In this document: in pieces, positions 44,004 through 53,685 of the stretch
Numbering within the stretch: the first letter of the stretch is position 1
Layout: every line of letters starts with the position of its first letter
Origin: Desulfovibrio gilichinskyi
GTDB lineage: Bacteria; Desulfobacterota; Desulfovibrionia; Desulfovibrionales; Desulfovibrionaceae
Assembly: GCF_900177375.1 (NCBI RefSeq)
Contig: NZ_FWZU01000001.1
Coordinates: forward strand, 496,001 to 560,000
DNA length: 64,000 bases
Direction: 5' to 3'
Notes under the pieces: model-generated
The model's database searches: none
What the model was told of the DNA's origin: nothing
Seen by the model: the letters and a program-made list of their open reading frames with translations, nothing else
Translations under genes and position numbers: made by a program

Positions 44004-45965
44004 TCAATAGGCCATTTTACCCAGTGATTTTAGAATTAAGGTACATCCCATTGCAAACATACCTGTTAATCCCATGCCGCATGAAAAACCTGCCAGCAAC
44101 ACCGGCGCATATTGTCTCCACATGGTTCCATACTTCTTTTGAAAGAAGTACCGCCCGATAAGAGCACCGATTACTTCCAGAATGAATGCGTGCGGAGTGC
44201 TTTGTCCAAGTCCTCGAACAACTCCGTAAATAAGCATGATCGGAAGTCCTAGAATATTTAAAATACCGTAAAGAACTAAACCAAGTCCAATCCCGGAGAA
44301 GATAACTGTTCCGCTTAAAGCTTGGAAGAATAGCGAGTTTCCGTCAAGTGTTGACGTTTGCATCAGCAGAGTGTTTAAAGCTTGCAGATGCCATAATTCC
44401 TGGGCGTAAGGATAGTTGGATGAAGGAATAGGAGCTAACTGCCATATAAATTGTGAAAACAATAGGCTGGCAATCATAACCACAGGGAATACAACAAGCT
44501 CTGCTTTAATGATTCCGCGGATTGATGTTCCTGTCAGTTCAATTTCGCGGAAATGAACAGTTGCCTCTCCATAGTTATGGATAGGTATAGGAGCATACCA
44601 TATTTCAATTCCTTGATATCCGAAAAACTTTGCACCGGCAATGAAGCTTGCCTCTCGAACCAGCGGCAGACTGACAAACTGTCCTGCTATACCTTCCATT
44701 CTAGCTGAAATATACGAAATTATCGGTGTATAAATGAACCCGTACAGCAAGAAAAATATCCACGGAAAATTAGGAACAAGAAACAAGCACATGCCGACAT
44801 AAGCAAGTGTTGAAAATAAATAAATTGCAATTGAAAACCAGAAATTGATGTCACCTCTACCTTCTGGAGGTGTAAAGAGATTGCTCCATGATGAACGGCT
44901 TTTGGCATGTTCACCTCTGAAGGATGACACTACCGAGCATATTCCTATTATTCCTATGGCCAGTCCAAGACCTATGGAAAAGCTCATATAAAAATCGAAG
45001 TTATTGGCAAAAACCGTTTCAACCGTTTCCATGCCCGGATGCCATCTATGGAGAATTCCATGCTCGAAAAGAACAGGGTTGGCAGCAAAGGTGATGATAA
45101 TTCCGATTAATCCACCGATTACAGCCCAGAATGGTAAAACCATTCCTATGAAAAACAGTCCCAGATCAAACTGAATACCGGTCGCAACCGCTGGAAGAAT
45201 TTTTTCCGTGTAGGGTGTTAGTTCAATCCATGGAATCGGAATCAATCGTATCGGCTCTGTAAAAATCAGTCCGGATACTGCAGGCAAGAGTACATAGATT
45301 GAACCGAAAGCCAGCCCTATGACTCCTCCTATCGAGAATACGCGCCATTTCCAACTGGCAGCCTTTTCTTCTGTTGATTCTGCAAGAGCCATTGTTCCTA
45401 AAGCTCCTACAGGGGCCATAGGGAAAGGCAGTTTTTCAACATCGGATGTAATGCGATACAAGGCGTAACCAAGTCCGAAATGGTCAATTCGTTGAACTAT
45501 TTGCGAACCGATCAATAACAATATGGGGATAAGCCAGTCGCGATGGAAAAAAGTTCTTTGCAATAATGATTCAGAACCGGGTTGCGGAGCAATCCATGTC
45601 GGGATAAACTCTGTCAGTCCCAGCATTCTGGCCGCATCGGATTGCACAAGGTACTGTTGCCACAGTAATCCGGAGAAAGGTGAGGCTAATGCCGCACCCG
45701 CCATATAGTAGAGCAGAAATATTTCCTGCTGTTTGAGTTCAGTGTATGAGCGTTTGGCTATTTCGGCAAAAAGAATAATTGTAACCCATCTGGCGGCTGG
45801 GCCGATTCCCTGACCGATGACAAGTTGCAAATACATACTGCCCGGCATCATCAGAAAGCCGATGAAAACCGCGCCGACAATCGTTTTCCAGTCAAAACCC
45901 TCTTCAAAATGGTCAGGTGCTTTGAGTAGGTCCCGGTATTCTTGTAATTCTTTATCGTTATTCAT
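44004..45965 (-). CDS. OPT-superfamily-like membrane protein
   Basis: Polytopic membrane protein of 653 residues with about 14 hydrophobic segments. Early family-like pieces are GSMYLQLVIGQGIGPAARW and EIAKRSYTELKQQEIFLLYY, and a later GLGQSTPHAFILEVIGALIG. It looks like the oligopeptide transporter/OPT-like proteins often called DUF6785/DUF6784. A second such gene lies 46 bases upstream, so they may be a pair. Substrate unknown; could be a peptide or other organic solute. Confidence 0.7.
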   Translation of the reverse strand: MNNDKELQEYRDLLKAPDHFEEGFDWKTIVGAVFIGFLMMPGSMYLQLVIGQGIGPAARWVTIILFAEIAKRSYTELKQQEIFLLYYMAGAALASPFSGLLWQQYLVQSDAARMLGLTEFIPTWIAPQPGSESLLQRTFFHRDWLIPILLLIGSQIVQRIDHFGLGYALYRITSDVEKLPFPMAPVGALGTMALAESTEEKAASWKWRVFSIGGVIGLAFGSIYVLLPAVSGLIFTEPIRLIPIPWIELTPYTEKILPAVATGIQFDLGLFFIGMVLPFWAVIGGLIGIIITFAANPVLFEHGILHRWHPGMETVETVFANNFDFYMSFSIGLGLAIGIIGICSVVSSFRGEHAKSRSSWSNLFTPPEGRGDINFWFSIAIYLFSTLAYVGMCLFLVPNFPWIFFLLYGFIYTPIISYISARMEGIAGQFVSLPLVREASFIAGAKFFGYQGIEIWYAPIPIHNYGEATVHFREIELTGTSIRGIIKAELVVFPVVMIASLLFSQFIWQLAPIPSSNYPYAQELWHLQALNTLLMQTSTLDGNSLFFQALSGTVIFSGIGLGLVLYGILNILGLPIMLIYGVVRGLGQSTPHAFILEVIGALIGRYFFQKKYGTMWRQYAPVLLAGFSCGMGLTGMFAMGCTLILKSLGKMAY

Positions 45966-46011
45966 TTTTAAATTTCCGCTACTTTTATTGGCATAAAATT
46001 AGTCAATAGCT

Positions 46012-47985
46012 TTAACCCGGAAGTACCTGATAGCTTTGTCCCGCCCATAGTCCATATAATGCCCATGCTCCGCCCATTAAAAAATCGCCCATTATCAAAC
46101 CGAAAAATAAGTACCGGACTTTTTTAAATAATCCGACTCCGCCGTAGCGTAAGGTGAGCTGATTAAACATCCACCCCAGAAAAAAGCTGAACCAGAGAAT
46201 TTTCATAGCCGAACTGTATGCTGTAAGATATCCGATTGGATGGAGAGGCCACCATGGGAGCCTGTTGTAGGCAAGAACCAGTATCAGCATGACAATTGCC
46301 CCGATTGTCGCGAAAGTTGTTACCCACTCGGAAGCAGCAGCAGGTTCTTGAATGACCCGTACTACGTTATCGTAAACTGTCATCGATGTACTTGTTGCCC
46401 AATCAAGCTGAAGTTCACGAATGCCGTATTTATAGCAGATAAAGAGCATAGCTGCGAAAGACACAGCAACCCCGGCTAGCAGGATTATTATTATTCCTGA
46501 AAGAAAAAGTCGTTTATTTTTAATCCATTCATTAATTTTTGATCCATGAACAAGGGACGGCATTAAAGATTCTCTAAGGTCGACAAAAAGAATCTTTTGG
46601 CACATGGCCGTAACTGCAATTCCTACAGCTCCGAAAAACTTGGTTCCAAATATTGCGGTAACGCCGTCAATAGGGGCGGCAGTCAATGTGAAATACGCAA
46701 TACCACCCTGACAGATGGCTTTTGAAGCGACTACGGTGAAGACAAAGAAGGCCGTAAGGACCAGCAGAGCCATAAGCATCGGTACACCGAAATTAACGCA
46801 CCATGCTACCAGCAGCGAGCCTGAAATCATCAGTCCCCAGAATGAAAACCGCAGGGACATCCATTCGGAATCTCCTTTAGTTTGCTTGCCTCCGAAGGCT
46901 TCACGCAGAACTTGCCTGAGATGCTGTCTGGCGAGCCATACGATAAACAAAAAGAAAATCAGATATGCGCCGATCATTTGAGTTTCTTCCGGACGGGTCA
47001 AAGTAGGTCCGAAAGTTACGCCAAGTGATGAGGCAGGAATATTTAATCCCGCGATATTCAGGATTCCGTAAAAAAGACCTCCAATCAGAAAGAAGAACCA
47101 GAAGCTGAAGGAAATCTGGCGTGACGCAAGGAACGCAAACCCTACAAACGCCGGATAGAAATAAATTTTCATTTTGGTAAAGCCTGAAAACAAGCCAGTT
47201 TTGGCGAAATATTTACCTGCAAGTATTAATGTAGGCATTTCAGGAACTGACGGAATATAAAAATGAAGTCCGTTCATTGTGTGCAACGCAATGCAGAAAA
47301 ATAACCCGATTAGGAAAAATTTATTGGTTAAAAATGAACCGTATAATCCTTGATCAAGAGCTTCTTCCATAAATTTAGGTAGTTGAAGAAGTGGAAAGTT
47401 AATGCGCTCGTTTTCCACCCATTGCCTGCTGAAAATATTTGTCAGGCAGAGCATCATGAAATAGCAGAGCAGTATAAAAGCAGCCCACCATAAAAGCGGA
47501 GTAATCCATGCAGACCAGGGGATGGCCCTGATGAGGTCTGTTGTATCCATGAATGAGCCGCCTTTAATTCCGTTGTAGAGGCTCTCGACAACTTTTGGGT
47601 CTGTCGGGTGCAATGATGGCGGGAGTACAGGCTGAAGCAGCTCTTTCCACCTGTTGCCGATGGTTGCAAAATGGATAGGTGCGGTAAGGTTGATGAAAAA
47701 AGTTCTTGCCAGACCTGTAAACGCTATGCCGGAAACAATAACTGTCAGTATCCACATGGTCATCAGATCCAGTCCAGTCAAAAGCGGAGCTGAACGGAAT
47801 ATTTTATGGTGCAATGCCGAGATTGCTGTAAGCCATGCCAGTATAAAGAACGGAGCCAGTGGAAAATGTCCCCCTGCCAGCGGTGTTGCATTTAAATAGG
47901 CATTATTAAAGGGCGTAAAGGCGCAAATCAGTAATCCGAATATAATCCCAAGTGCGATAGCCCGTTTCCGTATGTTTCCATGCAT
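46012..47985 (-). CDS. OPT-superfamily-like membrane protein
   Basis: Polytopic membrane protein of 657 residues, about 14 TM segments, same type as the preceding gene but clearly divergent. Features include FNNAYLNATPLAGGHFPLAP near the start, GIAFTGLARTFFINLTAP with a probable periplasmic loop, and a C-terminal GYLTAYSSAMKILWFSFFLG. It is 20 bases downstream of the giant FtsX-type gene and 46 bases upstream of the paralogue. Family placement rests on pattern, not on a search. Confidence 0.7.
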   Translation of the reverse strand: MHGNIRKRAIALGIIFGLLICAFTPFNNAYLNATPLAGGHFPLAPFFILAWLTAISALHHKIFRSAPLLTGLDLMTMWILTVIVSGIAFTGLARTFFINLTAPIHFATIGNRWKELLQPVLPPSLHPTDPKVVESLYNGIKGGSFMDTTDLIRAIPWSAWITPLLWWAAFILLCYFMMLCLTNIFSRQWVENERINFPLLQLPKFMEEALDQGLYGSFLTNKFFLIGLFFCIALHTMNGLHFYIPSVPEMPTLILAGKYFAKTGLFSGFTKMKIYFYPAFVGFAFLASRQISFSFWFFFLIGGLFYGILNIAGLNIPASSLGVTFGPTLTRPEETQMIGAYLIFFLFIVWLARQHLRQVLREAFGGKQTKGDSEWMSLRFSFWGLMISGSLLVAWCVNFGVPMLMALLVLTAFFVFTVVASKAICQGGIAYFTLTAAPIDGVTAIFGTKFFGAVGIAVTAMCQKILFVDLRESLMPSLVHGSKINEWIKNKRLFLSGIIIILLAGVAVSFAAMLFICYKYGIRELQLDWATSTSMTVYDNVVRVIQEPAAASEWVTTFATIGAIVMLILVLAYNRLPWWPLHPIGYLTAYSSAMKILWFSFFLGWMFNQLTLRYGGVGLFKKVRYLFFGLIMGDFLMGGAWALYGLWAGQSYQVLPG

Positions 47986-48005
47986 CTGATAATTTCCTAA
48001 ATAAT

Positions 48006-51000
48006 TTAAATATCTTCAAGCGTTTTCTTCAAGTTGAGCCCTGTAAATCCATAAGCCATCAACTCTGGGATTTTCTCACGAAATGTTTTCTGTTTTTCAG
48101 GATCAAGGGAACGCCAGACAAGGAATTGTTTTCTTATCGCGTTAATGAAGTCTTTATTTAATCTTTTCCATGCCCCGGATTCACCTGATTCTCTGTTGAT
48201 AATGAGCGCGGTTTCAAGAAATTGCGGATATTCTTTAGATGGTCTGAATTCCAGTTTGATCATTTGTTTTACGCCGAAATCAAAGGGTGCAAGCCAAACA
48301 CGAACATCAAACTGAAAGCACGCTATATGATCCGGAAAGTCGGGTGATATTTCTTTTAGCGATTCCGGTAACTTCTGGTTGCTGAAGTTAACTTCAATTT
48401 CTGAAGTTGAAAACAGGCCATGCGACACATCGGTATGAGCTTCAAGGTATTCAAGCAGGAATCCGCCTGCATCTTTCTGCTCTGCGTGTTTGAGGAGGAA
48501 AGGAAGCGTTGTTTCAATTGAATCTGTTCCTGAATCAGGTATTTTCCATGACCTGTTTACGTCGGGAATAGCAATATTTGCAGCAACTCTTGAGGGGTAA
48601 ATAACAGAGATCAACGTTACCGCAATAACCAGAACCATTGCAGCTACTCCCGCCATGGAAGAATAGTTTGCGGTCATACCTGCCCATAAAGGTGTTCCGG
48701 CAAAAAGACCGGAGGCGGTTTGAGCTATAAGATAACCGGCGACAACACTGATCACGGCAAAGGCAATAGCTTCTGCAATAAATAAAAATGATACATGAGT
48801 CGGGGCCATGCCTATTGATGTATATACAGCTATTTCTTTTTTACGCTCGTATACACTTGTAATCATAGTATTCAGTACAATAAGTGCTGAAATTATCAGC
48901 GGAATCAAAATGTTAGAAACCCCTGAATAGTTCATGCTGTCAGCAGCCTGACAAATATACGTCCCGGTATTATCACAGCTGAAAATAGGAAGACCGTAGC
49001 GGTCAACAAGATTGTTTATGGTCTCGGTTGAGAAAACACCTGCGACAGGTGCAATAGCTACGGCTTTTAATTTACCGCCCATTGCCATCAAAGTATCATA
49101 TGGAATAATTGCAGTAACTTCTCCGGGAATGTGTGAATATCGCCCTTGGAAGGTATCAATATCTTCGCCTGCTTCAATAGCGTCAGCTTCAACTTCGCTT
49201 AATTCCTGTGCCGCAGCGGAAGGGAAAACTACCGGAGTCATCGGTTCGCCGTCGAGATCCGTGTGTTCATTAAATTTCTTGCCGTCAAAAATTCCTACTA
49301 ATGTAAAAGGGCTTCCCCATACATTCAGAGTATCACCTGTTTTTGCTCCGAGTCTGTCAGCCATTTTTTTAGACAATATAATTTGTCTGGACTTATCTGG
49401 TTCCAGCCAATGACCGGACACCAAAATTTGATTGATTCCGCTGAGTTGCGGTTCAATATAGCTTAGCCCGATCAGTCCTTTAACTTCTTCATTATTCCCC
49501 CTGAAGCTTACAGGGGTAGAAGCAGAAATGGTTTTATCTTCGAGTTCCAGCCATCCTCTCGGAGCGACAATGCCGTTTGCTTCGAAGTCGTTTCTGACAA
49601 TTCCGAGAGTCTCTCTAGGCAGGTCTTTCCAGCCGATATTTTTCATAAAAATGCCGGAATAAGGATTGCTGTCACTGAAAAGCACATAAGTATGCTCTCT
49701 GAGAGATTTTACAGCTGTAAAACTCATGATAGTGAACGTAAGAATTGTAAGCGTAAGGCATGTAAGAAATGTTCTGATTTTTCTGCGTCTTAAGTTACTG
49801 ACACCAATTACAAATGCGGCAGTAAAAGCTTTCCATTTACTGATTTCAGAGGTGCTGGTTTTATGTGCCCGTTGCTGAAGCAGTATCATCTCTTTTTCAA
49901 AGCGGAAAAATATAATTAAAGAGACCATGACGGACAGAGCAAGAATGAAAAAGGCTAAAATAACGACAACCGGACTGTAAGTAAGCTGAAATGCCGGATG
50001 AACCATATATATGACAGCAATGACAGCCATAAGAATCGCCAGAAATCCCAAAATTCTTTTGTGGATATCGGCAAAAGAAAAGAGCACCCGTTCCATACAG
50101 TATGCAAACGGTATGAACAGAGCGATGTAGAAAAGTACTCCGACAAGAACATCTTTTTGAGTCTGATCTACATCCAGATAAACTCTTGATGCCAGAGCCC
50201 AGGACGTGCGTGAGTTCTCCATGAAATCGTTATAGCGGCGTTCTTGCCAAGCTGTTTTGGCTTTTGAAAGGGCTTCTGTTCCCTTTTGCTCCAGCGTTCT
50301 TATTCTCTGGTTTATGATTCCATGTGATTCGAGGTTTTCAATTCTAGGTTTCAGAAGATTCCACATATCCGCGGCCGCTCTGTAGTCGGTTGCGGGAATA
50401 ATCGGCCATTCTTTCAGGTTATACCCGTCTCCGGCTGGATCTGCAGGCGTTGAATGGATGAGGATCATTTTCCTGTTGAGTACAGAATCAGACAGCGTCA
50501 TTTTTAACGGAACATTCGGCTCAAGAAAAACACTGGTGATTGTTGAAGAACGGGTGTCGATGCGGCTGTACCAAAAATGCATGGGAGCAGCATCACGGGA
50601 ACCGTCGAGCACTTCAACTTTGGTCATGTATCTGAAGGTTCTTGGAGTAAGCAGATCGAACAGGGTAGTTTGCGTGCAACCGAACATGATAACTTTTGTT
50701 TCCATGTCCAGACGAATCATTTTGAGTCTATATGCGTTTATACCTGTCTTTTTTTTGTCGATAGCCCAGACAATCCTTCCGTCTGGATTATATTTGTATC
50801 CTTCAATAATCAATTTAGGCTGGACAAGTTTACTTGAAGCAACTCCTGTGAATTTAAAGTCGCCTTCAGTGTCAGCAAGAGAATAAAATCTTGTATTGCC
50901 TTGAAATGCCATAAAAATAGCGTTCGGAGCAGGTTGGTCAGCAAACAGTTCACCCTGTCTGACAAAACGGGCTTTCCCATTTACAAGAGCAAAGCCTTTG

Positions 51001-52880
51001 CGAGGCGGTTTTGTTGTTAAAACTTCCGGTGAATTTGAAATGCCTTTGACAAGCCCTTCAACAAGCTCAGCCTGTTTACCGACTCCGTCCCAGTTTATAT
51101 TCTGGATAGTATCAAAAGGTGTTCCCCAGTACGCACGATCATCGTTAACGGTTGCAAGTGTAAAGCCTAACATGCCTGCCATGGTCGCGATTTCACTTCC
51201 GAATTGAGGCTTATCAAGCAACCACGTCTGCCAAGGTTTTGAGCTGTTAGGTCGAAGTGTATCCGCAAACAGTCCGTGAGTTCCTATTTTTTTTTCAACA
51301 GCTGGAGCGGTGTCATTTAAAATTTCGTTAACCTGAGAAAATGTTCTGGAAAGATTTACTCTGGGTCTTAGATCGTAAAACCACCCGCGCCCGAATGCGC
51401 CTACGCCTTGACCGTGACTGGACAGGTGAAGTGATATCAAACATACAGGGTCTTTTGATCGGACTGTTGTACGAAGGCCCCTCGCGCTTCTGGCAGAATC
51501 AAGTTGCTGTTTAATATCATTTTTTATTGCTTGAACATTTTGTTTAACTTTCGGAAATAAATTACGCAGAGCCGCAAGTTCATCGGCCGGCAAAGTTGAA
51601 TAATCAGTTTTCCATGATATGCGACGTAATAATTTGCGTTTTTGATCAACCTTTTCGATATCTTCTTTTTTAATATCTTGCTGCATGCGCATAAGCATGA
51701 GGTTTTTGTTAAGAATATCAACTTCGTCTTTAACTTGATTTTTTAAAGCCTTATACATCAGATCGAAAAGTTCTGGATTTTTGGCAGCCACTTCAGTGGC
51801 AAGCGGATTGTCCAATTCAAGGCCTTCCAAAATCTTAGCAGCGTTGTCTTTTTTGGTGCTAAGCGTCGCTTTAATTCTTTTCAGACTTATGCTTTTACCG
51901 GAGATTGCTTTGAAAAATTCACGCATACCGCGCAGGGACTGACCGTGTCCGCTTGTGGCAAGAAGCAGTATGGAGCGTTTGGGAGGATTGGCAGCTAAAT
52001 CTTTACCTATTTTAATAAGTGATGCTATTGAGAGAGCTTCGTCCGCGCCGGGAGAGTTCCCCATTATGTATGATGAGCTGTCATAGAAAGATTCAATAAT
52101 AACCAGTTCTTCGGAGAGCTTTGGGTCAGTTCCTTCAATCATGCAGTAGACGTTTTCTGCTGTAATACGTTTCCACTTAGCCGAGGATTTTACGGTAGCA
52201 GAATCTGCAACAACCGTCTGCGGGCCACCTCTGATTATGCCGAGTTTCTTTTCAGCGTCAGTTGCGCTCATATAATAACGCGGGAAATCAAGAGGCGACA
52301 GTTCAAGTTTTTCTTCAAAAAAACCTTTCATTGTCGGGCCTGAATCCACGTAAATAAGAGCGGATGCTCCTAAACTTGCTGCGTTAAGCCAGTTTTTACC
52401 GGATTCAATGTCCATGATAACTATGGCATTCTTAACTGGAAGCCCTGTAAAATCAACTAGTCGTCCTTTTCCTACATAGATAATAGGACCTGAAAGACCG
52501 TTTTGAGGAGTTGCAGGCGGTGAGACAGCATTAAACTTGGCAGGGCGTATCTGTATTTTCGCCCCGGTTTTATCGATAGTTAATTCCGCAGCAGAATTGA
52601 CCATAGTGGGAGCAATAAAAACGTGCTTACCTACTTTTACATCACCTAATTCTTTAAATTTTGCGGCGATATAATCGGAGGCTTTTTGTTCACCCTCGGA
52701 GCCGAATGAGCGATCACCCAAAGAAGATAATTCCGTAATAGTCTGCTTTAACGGTTCATATGCACTGTAAGCCGGGGCGGGGATTACCAGAGCTGAAATG
52801 GTAAATAATACAGTAAGAACACCCAGTAATTTTCTGGTTGACCAAAGTGTGAGATTTATCTTTAATCTGATGGTGGACAT
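48006..52880 (-). CDS. giant PA/M28-like ectodomain fused to FtsX-type permease
   Basis: Protein of about 1624 residues from ATG 52880 (GGAG upstream; an ATG at 52952 would overlap the ATPase gene). A signal/TM (about 18-38) leads into a PA-like and M28-peptidase-like ectodomain (about 45-640). There IIESFYDSSS, SPGADEALSI and SGHGQSLRG sit at the places of the M28 HyD, GADDN and EE motifs, but the metal/catalytic His and Glu residues are not kept. Further soluble sequence follows (640-900), TM segments near 905-990, and a complete FtsX/MacB unit (TM about 1035-1055; periplasmic part; three TMs about 1320-1430 with VYERKKEIAVYTSIGM), then a soluble tail of about 190 residues. Part of the ABC set with 52900-54366. 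Confidence 0.85.
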   Translation of the reverse strand: MSTIRLKINLTLWSTRKLLGVLTVLFTISALVIPAPAYSAYEPLKQTITELSSLGDRSFGSEGEQKASDYIAAKFKELGDVKVGKHVFIAPTMVNSAAELTIDKTGAKIQIRPAKFNAVSPPATPQNGLSGPIIYVGKGRLVDFTGLPVKNAIVIMDIESGKNWLNAASLGASALIYVDSGPTMKGFFEEKLELSPLDFPRYYMSATDAEKKLGIIRGGPQTVVADSATVKSSAKWKRITAENVYCMIEGTDPKLSEELVIIESFYDSSSYIMGNSPGADEALSIASLIKIGKDLAANPPKRSILLLATSGHGQSLRGMREFFKAISGKSISLKRIKATLSTKKDNAAKILEGLELDNPLATEVAAKNPELFDLMYKALKNQVKDEVDILNKNLMLMRMQQDIKKEDIEKVDQKRKLLRRISWKTDYSTLPADELAALRNLFPKVKQNVQAIKNDIKQQLDSARSARGLRTTVRSKDPVCLISLHLSSHGQGVGAFGRGWFYDLRPRVNLSRTFSQVNEILNDTAPAVEKKIGTHGLFADTLRPNSSKPWQTWLLDKPQFGSEIATMAGMLGFTLATVNDDRAYWGTPFDTIQNINWDGVGKQAELVEGLVKGISNSPEVLTTKPPRKGFALVNGKARFVRQGELFADQPAPNAIFMAFQGNTRFYSLADTEGDFKFTGVASSKLVQPKLIIEGYKYNPDGRIVWAIDKKKTGINAYRLKMIRLDMETKVIMFGCTQTTLFDLLTPRTFRYMTKVEVLDGSRDAAPMHFWYSRIDTRSSTITSVFLEPNVPLKMTLSDSVLNRKMILIHSTPADPAGDGYNLKEWPIIPATDYRAAADMWNLLKPRIENLESHGIINQRIRTLEQKGTEALSKAKTAWQERRYNDFMENSRTSWALASRVYLDVDQTQKDVLVGVLFYIALFIPFAYCMERVLFSFADIHKRILGFLAILMAVIAVIYMVHPAFQLTYSPVVVILAFFILALSVMVSLIIFFRFEKEMILLQQRAHKTSTSEISKWKAFTAAFVIGVSNLRRRKIRTFLTCLTLTILTFTIMSFTAVKSLREHTYVLFSDSNPYSGIFMKNIGWKDLPRETLGIVRNDFEANGIVAPRGWLELEDKTISASTPVSFRGNNEEVKGLIGLSYIEPQLSGINQILVSGHWLEPDKSRQIILSKKMADRLGAKTGDTLNVWGSPFTLVGIFDGKKFNEHTDLDGEPMTPVVFPSAAAQELSEVEADAIEAGEDIDTFQGRYSHIPGEVTAIIPYDTLMAMGGKLKAVAIAPVAGVFSTETINNLVDRYGLPIFSCDNTGTYICQAADSMNYSGVSNILIPLIISALIVLNTMITSVYERKKEIAVYTSIGMAPTHVSFLFIAEAIAFAVISVVAGYLIAQTASGLFAGTPLWAGMTANYSSMAGVAAMVLVIAVTLISVIYPSRVAANIAIPDVNRSWKIPDSGTDSIETTLPFLLKHAEQKDAGGFLLEYLEAHTDVSHGLFSTSEIEVNFSNQKLPESLKEISPDFPDHIACFQFDVRVWLAPFDFGVKQMIKLEFRPSKEYPQFLETALIINRESGESGAWKRLNKDFINAIRKQFLVWRSLDPEKQKTFREKIPELMAYGFTGLNLKKTLEDI

Positions 52881-52899
52881 TAATTGCGGTCTCCGGAAA

Positions 52900-53634
52900 T
52901 TATACCGTGCAGATGCGGCCAACCTCAATATTAAGCTGGTCTCTGTTTTCAATTTTTTTAATCAGTCCGTCTTCAATCCAGACAACTCTGTCGGAAGCAT
53001 TAAGCATTTTATAGTCATGGGTTGCAGTGATGATGGTTACACCGCGCTCTTTGCTTAAGTCACTCATCAGTTTGATAATTTCTTCACCAGTTGAAAGGTC
53101 AAGGTTGCCTGTAGGTTCGTCTGCAAGAATAATAGCAGGGTCGTTGGCAAGAGATCTTGCGATTGCAACGCGCTGCTGCTGTCCTCCGGAAAGTTCCTGC
53201 GGTTTGTGATTGTATCTTTTATGCAGTCCTACCAGATCAAGCAGTGCAATACCTTTTGTAACAGCCGCGTCGTTATGAACGCCTGCAAAAATCATCGGCA
53301 AGGTGATGTTTTCTAAAGCTGTCATTACCTGAATCAGGTTAAATGTCTGGAATATATATCCTATCTTGCGGTTGCGGAGCCACGCAAGTTCAAAGGCATC
53401 CAGTTGTGCAATATCAACTTCATCAATAAATACTTTTCCTTCCGTAGGTTTATCAAGTCCTCCTATCATATTAAAGAGGGTGGATTTTCCTGACCCTGAC
53501 GGTCCCATAATCGAAAGGTATTCTCCCGCGAAAATTTCTAAATCAACACCTTTAAGAGCCTGTACGTCTACGGATCCGAGTTTGAATTTTTTAGTAACTC
53601 CGGTAACTCTGACTATGGTATGTGATTCGGGCAT
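52900..53634 (-). CDS. LolD/MacB-type ABC ATPase
   Basis: ATP-binding protein of 244 residues that powers FtsX-type permeases. Walker [11 protein letters not shown]-loop IFQTFNLI, signature LSGGQQQR, Walker B IILADEPTGNLD and THDYKM switch are present. The DEPTGNLD ending is characteristic of the LolD/MacB/FtsE group. It lies between the mini-permease and the giant permease, 19 bases before the latter, so all three probably form one complex. Confidence 0.93.
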   Translation of the reverse strand: MPESHTIVRVTGVTKKFKLGSVDVQALKGVDLEIFAGEYLSIMGPSGSGKSTLFNMIGGLDKPTEGKVFIDEVDIAQLDAFELAWLRNRKIGYIFQTFNLIQVMTALENITLPMIFAGVHNDAAVTKGIALLDLVGLHKRYNHKPQELSGGQQQRVAIARSLANDPAIILADEPTGNLDLSTGEEIIKLMSDLSKERGVTIITATHDYKMLNASDRVVWIEDGLIKKIENRDQLNIEVGRICTV

Positions 53635-53685
53635 ATTATGTCGCCTTTGTCTTAATTAGTTTTATAAAGTCAAATTCAAAATGGT

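Noticed and set aside
50458-50886. Open frame on the strand opposite to the giant permease gene
   Set aside because: No ribosome site or recognisable domain; it is a shadow of the real gene, as are all similar antisense frames.
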